Shown: in pieces, positions 36,201 to 45,200 of the stretch | How the letters are laid out: each line of letters begins with the position of its first letter | How positions within the stretch are numbered: the stretch's first letter is position 1 | DNA from: Ophiura sarsii | Taxonomy: Eukaryota; Echinodermata; Ophiuroidea; Amphilepidida; Ophiuridae | Direction of reading: 5' to 3' | Length of the DNA: 64,000 nucleotides | Assembly: GCA_035610835.1 (NCBI GenBank) | Contig: CM069443.1 | Location: 65,381,577-65,445,576 of the forward strand | Position numbers and translations under genes: made by a program | Notes under the pieces: model-generated | Seen by the model: only the letters and a program-made list of their open reading frames with translations | Told to the model about the DNA's origin: nothing | The model's database searches: none

Positions 36201-39200
36201 AATTTCTAGAATTTATTTTTGAAATGACATGTAACTATAAATTTAAATCCATACATATTAGAGTTATTCTGACCACATGTTATGGCTTGCAAGAGAGTAT
36301 TCTGAAGTAATGATATTCAAAAGAGAATTCCTAGTTGCCAATGAAAAAAATAATGTAAGTGTTGTATTTTCATGATTGCTTAACTGATGTCACAGTTTGT
36401 AAAAAAATCTTTTGTTTTCACTATTTAGACAATGGACAGACCAGCCAAATATGACTCGGTTTCATTTGCTGTACCTATTTTCCATGCATATGGCCACAAA
36501 GCTTCATGCCAAGTAAGTATAGTTTGTCCATGTTTCCTGTAATTAATAAGCCACACATAAAACCAATCCATTTAAGTAAAATTTGAATTGGGTTGATATT
36601 TACACTCTGTGTATGCTTTTATAGAAGGTTTTTCAATCAAATTTGTTTTTCAAAGAACAATGACATTAGTTGGTTACCATATAATCAGAGACACACTACC
36701 TTGCACATGTTTATCTTTTCAGACCATTCATTATAGATAAATTAGTCAAAACTCTTGATTTAAACAGAGACTATAATTTTGGATAGTATGGTCTCGTATT
36801 TAAATATACTGCTCAAACCAAGTGATTGAGGTGAATGATTGGAAGATTACTCATGACTTGATCAGTCAGATTTTAACATTATTATGTTTTGAGGTGTCCA
36901 AGTGTGGATAATATTGGATCCAAAACATAATAATGGTAAAATTGGATGATTTACGCCCAATATGTATTGGTCTCGCTATGACCAATATGTATTGGTCTCG
37001 CTATGACCAATATGTATTGGTCTCGCTATGAGTTTTAAAATATTGGGTTCGACTGCGTCTCTCCCAATATTTTTAAAAACTCATAGCTCGACCAATACAA
37101 TTTGCTTAATCTATCCAATTTTATACCAGAGTTGTGATCCACTAACGGAACTGCAGGAATCAGAATTTCTAGATTTGGAGGAAACAGTATTTGCCAGATT
37201 CTTTAGTAGTCTTCAAAAGTGAATTGTATAGATTACTCATCTTGTCCAAATCTGTCGACTAGATATGCGGAACTAATCAGGGCTTCGTTTTGATAATAAA
37301 GATATTGCATTGACCAGGCATGTAATAGAAAGATCTGTGGAGATCTTGCACATTTATTGTGAAGAAAGGGACATGGTGTCTGACTAAATTGTTCTTCTGC
37401 TAGTGTCTGTGTATATGTATGAGGCGCAATAAAACAAATTCAACATGGTTCGTTTGGGAAAGTAGTGAAACCTAGTGCATTGATTTTGGAAGATTGGTCA
37501 TTCCAATCATCCAACATTGTGGTAACGGTGCAGTAGTTTGCACCGCTGTCCATTCAAACCATGTTGTATTTGTAATATACAGGGTAAAGAATCAAAAGCC
37601 AAACAAAGGATCAGTACTGTGTTCTGAATGGATTTGAAGATTCTCTATTTCTTAAATTATGTCATTAGGTAAACTACAGTACAAGATGGTTACCTGGGTT
37701 TGGATTAACCGACGGTGAAGAAATGGAGAGGATCTGGGCATTCCTGAGACGCTTCTCCTTTATCACAAAGGAAATGACCCCAACCCACAGGATAGATCTG
37801 TTAACAGATGGCCTGTTACACTATAGGCGGAAAAAGATAACAGATCTTGGTAAGATTGGAAATTGTCTTTTAGGTTATATACGCTAATTGCACAAGTAAA
37901 TTGTATATCATAGTAAACTGTTATAAACACATCACCAAAAATAAGTCCCCCTCTCATCAACAGTTCGCCATAACATAGTAAGGTAAAACATTTTACCAAT
38001 AAAACTTAGTTAGAAATAATCCCATGACTGTTTGCTAAGTGTTGTTTGAAAAGGTATATTCCATGCATAACCATCTTCGAATGCTGGTGCCAGTTTGTGA
38101 CATTTTGTTAACATTTATCTCTGACCATTGTTTAGCTCAACCGTAGGAATTTTTGAATTAGATTGGCCATTTTAAATCATTTTTTTACCAATACCAGCAT
38201 CAACATTGCCAAACTCTTACCTGAATGTGCATTCATTGGTAATGTACAATCACAGTTACGGTGTGATTAAAAGGTTAAGGATTGTCCCATTTTGAAGAAT
38301 AAAATCACCAACCGCATTCCCATTGTGAAAGTGAAGTCTAAGTCACTGCTAATTCACCCAAAATCACTTCATTAGCTATAACAGATTAGACCAGTAGACA
38401 AGAGAATAGCGCAAAACGAAAAGGTGAAATATCCATGTCTTTAGTGTGACAAGTTTGATATTCATGATCTAAAATGCTAGTGAGAGGGTATGGGATTTCA
38501 AAGTGTTGCTGTCAAGGTTGGCAATTTTCCTGCTTATGTTGGGAAATACTTGATCAGAGACAAATCTCAGTATCTGTTTCTTCATACATTGATGATCACT
38601 GGAATTGTATACATTGCAAACTGCAACCCTAGATGAGGGTAATCAGGCCCTTTATAACAATTCCATTACCAAATCAATGTTAAGTTTTCTTTCTTCCTCC
38701 ATACATTTTTATTTCCATCATTTATGCAGTAGAGGGTCTCCTGAGCATCCTTCAAGGTAAAATTATTGGATGGGTGTCATAATATTAGGAAATATTAATG
38801 TTTTGCCTTCGACAAAGATTCTATTAGAATCGGAACGTTAGGCCCTCTTATATGTATCATGTTCACTAATACACAGGCTATCTTTGTGGATAATCAGTTT
38901 GCATTCAGTTTTTACAATATAGTAAGATGGATAGTGTGATGTATTAGTATGTATATTAATTATTAATTGTTGCAATGCTTCATTTGTTTTGTTTATTTTT
39001 ACAGACCTTTCATTGGCCAAACACATGAACAAGTCATTACTAGTTCAGAAAAACACCAAAGCAGATATCCAGGAATCATGTGACAAATGTATGTATCACT
39101 CATTGTCTTGCACCCAATGCCTTCTTGTCATGTCATGATTTTTACCATTAATTCTTGACAAGCTGAAAACTGAAAAACGTGTCCAACTTGGTATCTGCAA

Positions 39201-42200
39201 TAAGGTTTTAAAAAGAGGTCTGTCCAAATGTGACCAACCCATCAAAATCTCAAAATCCCTTGCCTGTTTTTATTGTATTTGTTTAGATAATTTTGTGTAT
39301 GTTTAAATGATAGTTTTATCTTCAGTTACCAAATCAAAAAAACAAAACCATCATAGACTTTAATAAGTTATACCCATATCCTCCCTCGTGAACATCAAGG
39401 AGGTACAAATTCAAGATTCTAGCTCAGTTGGTATATTATCCAACATTGTCTAAGGGTTTGTACTACGGACTGCAAGCCTGTTACCCTTGCATTCTACACA
39501 TGTAATTCCACTGAGACTTTTAATCTTTTCCATTTTTTGAATGATCCTAATAAAATAAACATAACATTATATTCATTAACAAAATAAGTGTATAGTATGT
39601 TTCTTATCCAGTAGTGTTTGTAGCAACAACAAAACAGGGGAAAAGGGTAATAGACCGACCGACGGGTCCACTTTTGTTTTTGATGCTTTTTGATACAAAC
39701 AAACCTTTTTTAGGCATATCATATTGTCTACCTGAGTCACATATTAAAAATGCCACAGACTCAAGTCAGATGTTTGATCTGTCACTCTTCAAGGTTATAA
39801 ATCATATTTTCGGTGCTCTTTGCAGTTTATATTTGCTATTGAATTCTGTAATATTTTAAGATCAATGTTAGTCAGTTTTCAGTTTCATTAAGTTTATATA
39901 TGTTAATAATTTGAGCATTGTAACAAATTGCACTCTTTGTATAGCATTGCTGATATCATTTAGGATTAAATGCTTCTATGAAGTAGACTTCTGCTAACGC
40001 ATACGGTGATGAACTATGCTTGTATCTTCTGAACTATTTCAAAGTTTCTTTTATTATGATTAGAATTTGTTTTCTCATTTCAGTTCAAATTACCCAAGCC
40101 ACTGTTGACCAGTGGGTCGCTGCGGATAAGAGTCACTTTGCAAAATCCCTTGGAAATGGTAAGTGTGGAAATGGATCAGATCCTAAATTGACTGTATTGA
40201 ATGATTAATGTGAGTGAAAAATCATATATGATCACAGCACTACCCAGAACTCTTTAAACAGAAATTGTGGGGGGGGGGGGGGGGGGGGGTGCTACCAAGG
40301 ATCTGTGACCAACAGCAATGATCATATTGGTTCAAATATTAGATGTTCAAACATTAAATAGAGATATTGAGCTCATGATACTATGCATGGAATCCATAAA
40401 TCATGCACGGATGCATTAACAGAATCCAGTTATTCTTTGCCATCATCCCATCCCATCCCAGTGATGTTGGTAAATGAAGACAGAACAAAGCTGAACACTG
40501 TTCATTCTTAAAATAAAGTCTTTTTCCATATTTCATCTCCTAAAGACCTCACAGTAGCATTCTTTATAGGCCTGAACAAAAATGTGGAAATCAGGAAGCT
40601 CCTTCCAGGGAAATGTGGGTGTTTGGAGGGAAATTTGGGACTTGGGAGGGAATTTTGAAGGGAAATATAGCTTCTATTTTGGGGAGATTTTTGTTTGCTT
40701 CCTGGGAAATAACATTTATTCCAGCCCTGATTCTGTATGAGCCTGGTTAACCTCTGTGTCGGTATTTGTTTTAAATTACTTTTAAATGGACACAATCGTA
40801 TGGATACAAACCTTCACTCAGTGAACGTACCAGGAAGAGATCCTGGTTGCTGACTATGTCCAAATAATTGCCCTATACAGTATATGCAAATTGCATTTAA
40901 AAGCATTATTTGTTAATATGTATTCCGCATTAGAGGTTCCTCTACCATTCTCACTTGCACAGTATGCCAAACATTTAACATGTCCCGAGTTAGCCATACA
41001 CAGAACTGACAACCTTTATTAAATGAGATAAACAATTTACTTGTTTAATATATTGTAAGCACTGAATACAAACTGCTTATCCACAAAAAAATAGCCTGTG
41101 TAAGTAATACAATAGAGATAAAGTGATAAAGATTCTGTTAGGATCGAATTGTAGGCCTCTCTTATTTATAAGTGTTTAAGTGTTACAAATTATTTTAATA
41201 TTTCATTTCTTGTTTTCAGATGAGAATCTATCACAGGAGGAGAAGTATGTTGAACTTCTGATGTCAATTGACAACAACAAGTAAGCAAGGAAATAGGTTT
41301 TAAAGCTAGATGTGCAGAGAGGTTCTTATTCTCCCAAGATGGGGGGGGGGGTAAATTTAAAAAAAATAAACATTTGCAAATCCAGAATTAAGATCCTCTA
41401 GTAAATTCCATGTTCATGTGGTAGTCGGTAATGCAAGGTTTTATGTGAAGGAGTTTGATATAAGTTGTTCTCAAGGAACATAGATAGTTGTGGAGTGTGA
41501 TGAGTTAGGTGTCCTTATAAGTTAACCTTGACACCATATATTTGCCATGCAGAAATGCCAGCACCAAATAACATAAGCAATGTATTTATTTTCCAGTGAG
41601 ACATTTTGCTTAACAGAAAACCCTGAAACTCGAGTTTCATTGCAGGAAAAGCAAACCAGGTAAGAGAGCACCACATGCATTATAATAGAATTGGGAATCA
41701 TACTTGACCCGGTCTCCTTGTTAAGGGTTTTTTTTGTGTCAAAATCGATTTATTTCTTGATTTCAATTTCAATTTTTCAAATTCAATATAAAATGATGCA
41801 TTACAGTTGAGATTTGAATATCATTTTGTGCTTCAAAAATTCTATCCATTCAAATCTCTGTATTCCTTAATTTCTACTACTAATTTGGCAACTGTATTTG
41901 CTTGTATCATTTAAACTGTCCTGAGGGACTCAGTGTGAGATTTGAAGGAGACATTCACAAAGTATTGGGGTTTTCTACACTCAGGTTACAACACATCAGG
42001 CCCGTCAGAACCGCTGCGGCAGGTACGGCAGCTGCCGTACCACTTTTCCGGGGAGGGGGGAAAAAAAGTTTAAAAAAAAAAAAGTAAAAAAAAAAAAAAG
42101 TAAAAAAAAAAGTTTAAAAAAAAAAATATTCAAAAAATTAAAAATATTCGAGAGAACATAATAAGGCATAACACGTACCTATAGTATACTGTACTATTTA

Positions 42201-45200
42201 TATCATAAACTGTAATCTGACTTTACTGCACTGGACACAATGTTTAACAGTTGTTCATTATTCCATATAATTTATTATAAGTGCTATTAACTTTACCATG
42301 AAATGTTTTATTTCATTTCCCAAAAAACGCTAGCTTAATTTCGCCCCCTTGGACCCCCACGAGGGGCTTTGCCCCTTCGAACCCCATTGGGGGTTGCACC
42401 CACAAACCCCCGCTCGTGCCGTACTACTTTCAAATTCCTTCCGACGGGCCTGCAACACATCATGTCATATAGTAAATTAATGTCACTTATCCCAATGTAG
42501 GGTAGAAGTGTTCGTACTGTATGTACTGTGATTGGTATGTAAAAGACTTGTAACATACAAGAGTGTTTGTAGAAATATATGCCAATTTCCTGTACCTCTT
42601 CATTGGAGGAATAGTCATCTCTATTGAAATCTTGTGTTGAACGGATACTATGTCTGTTTGCTTACACCTGCATGACTAACATGTCTGAAAAGCTCAGTAA
42701 GAGATATGGGCGATCTATTGCAGAAACCATGTGTCTACTGCTAGCTGATGGGATGCATAAACAGTTTAATAGAAGAAGCAATCGTGATGAAAGTTCAAAG
42801 TTCAAATAATGTTTTATTTTTATTTTTTAATACACACATTGTAGATTACAATACTACAAAGTCTCTTTTGTGTCTCATCAGTTTGCCTTATTATTCCATC
42901 AGGTAATTGTATTCACAAAACTCCCCATTGTATTCCATAGGGCTTACACTTCCCACTATAACCTATGCTTCTTGTAAACATTTATATCTTTCTGTAGGTT
43001 GAAGGCAGAAAGAAAGAGAATAGAGAGGAAACTTGGAATCACATGTCAATGGCAACCAAACAGTCCCAAATACACCAAACACAAACGATCACTAGAAAGC
43101 AAGAAAAGAATGGGTCTGCTACAAAAGCTTCATTCACATTCAATGGAATATAGATTTGTTTTAAACTTGAAGAAAAAGTACAGTGGTAAGTTTTAGTATT
43201 CAATGCAAAAACTGTGCCCAAAATGTATCTTTATGGTCTATGATTTGAATGAACAATTGCGGAATAGTGCACTGCGTAAACAATTCCAAGCGATGAACCT
43301 CCCCAGTTTAAAATGAACATTATTTGCACAGTAAGAACACAGTATTAGCTAAGGCGACAACAAAACCTTGTTCTTACGGGGAAACAGACATGTCGGGCAG
43401 GGGGTTTTCTCTCTTTTTTTTCACTTGAAAATGACCAAAAAATCAACAACAACTTCAATGTTGGGGGTCAGTATTCATCTGAACGTGAACAATTTTTTAC
43501 CAATTTCTAAAACAAATGGGCCAGTCAGGCCTGTATAAAAGAGTTTCTTTTTTTCCCCCGTCTTCTTACCTAAAATTTATTTCGTTCAAATTGGTTATTC
43601 TAAACAGGAGATATGTGCTTTTCCCCAAATTCTGTGAAATTCGATCTATTTCTTGGGACAACTATGAAAATAAAAAGGTTTTGCTTAATGAGGCACAAGT
43701 TGAACATCAATCCACGGGATGGCAATTTAACACATACTATTGTCACAATTGGCCGATTCAGAGTCGCCACTAGGTATGGATGAACTGGAAATGGAATGTG
43801 AATCGTGGCTGAAAATGACTGAAAATAAATAGAACTGGAAATTTGAATAAGAAAATACAAGTGTTCAAAAAACAAAAAGAAAGACTAAAAGAGGCTTATC
43901 AGCTGATGTAATCAAATCATCAGAATACATTCAAGAATGGTGTGATAGATAGTCTGCTCATCACATGGACTATATATTACCCGTCATATCAAAATGGACA
44001 TGTTGGAGGCCGAGTCAAATCTGAGTTATTAGCATGACTTGAAAGAGCATATTTTAAGCTTTGAAATGACACCATGTTGAAGGTAATCGGACTTTGTAAT
44101 CACAAGATATGATTCTAAAGAATCCATTTTTTCTTCTATTATTTTCTTTATATTTCACCAAATATATTGGCCTCTATCTCAAAACTGTGTGTGCCGACAA
44201 CATGTCCTTTTTGACGCGACTGGTCACATATTTAGAATACAGAGTGCACCATAGACGTCAATGATTTACATGGCCTTGGCATCTAACGCCACCTGTATAA
44301 AAAGTAAACATACTTATAAGACCATTTTTGCACCATAATGTGTTAAGGACCAGTGATTACACAGACAAAATTTCATCGATATAGCTCCTTCACTTCTGGG
44401 TGATGTCAAGAACTTTGTTGATACCCCCTCGTATTCAATTAAAGGTGTATGTTCCTATCACTTTTTTTTTTGTTATTATGATTTTCTTTTCACATCAAGA
44501 TGTGTTGATATCAGAAGAATCCCTATATTTTCCCCCATTATATGTGTACAGTTTTAGGGGGCCAGATATGTGCCATTCAGAAAGTATAGGTTAAAAGGTG
44601 GTGAATTACTGCCAAAAGGTGGTTAACCACCCAGGTAGTTTGTGTACTACTCAACGGGTGACTTTCTAGTGACCTTGTGTTTCTAAAATAAGAACCATTG
44701 GAGTTATGCAACTCAAACTTTGGAATGTAGCCATTTGAGGATGACCTCATGTAAAATAGAAAACATCAAGTTGAAAATCCGGCCTGCAATCGGAACATCT
44801 ACCTTTTAACTATTCAACCAATTAATTACCGTATTGTCCCTAATAAGCACCCAGGGTGCTTAGCGTAGTCATTTTAGGTGGGCGGTTTTTGTTACACAAG
44901 TATGCCATTACTTTTACTAACGTTGTAGAATGAAACGATCTTGAGTTTAGAGAAAATCAAGTTTTTAAACATATAAAGTGTGTGATGTGAATCTTTTTTC
45001 GTAATTCATGGTGTTTTTTTGGTACAGTTGGTGGTGTCTGTATTCCCTAAATGTAATATTTTACCTTTTAACGTGGGTGTTTAATAGTTCATACTTTGCA
45101 AAGTCATTTCAAAATTTAAGGGTGAGTGCTTATTAGGGCACAGGTGCTTATTAGGGCACAGGTGCTTATTAGGGATAATACGGTAATACACATTCATTTC

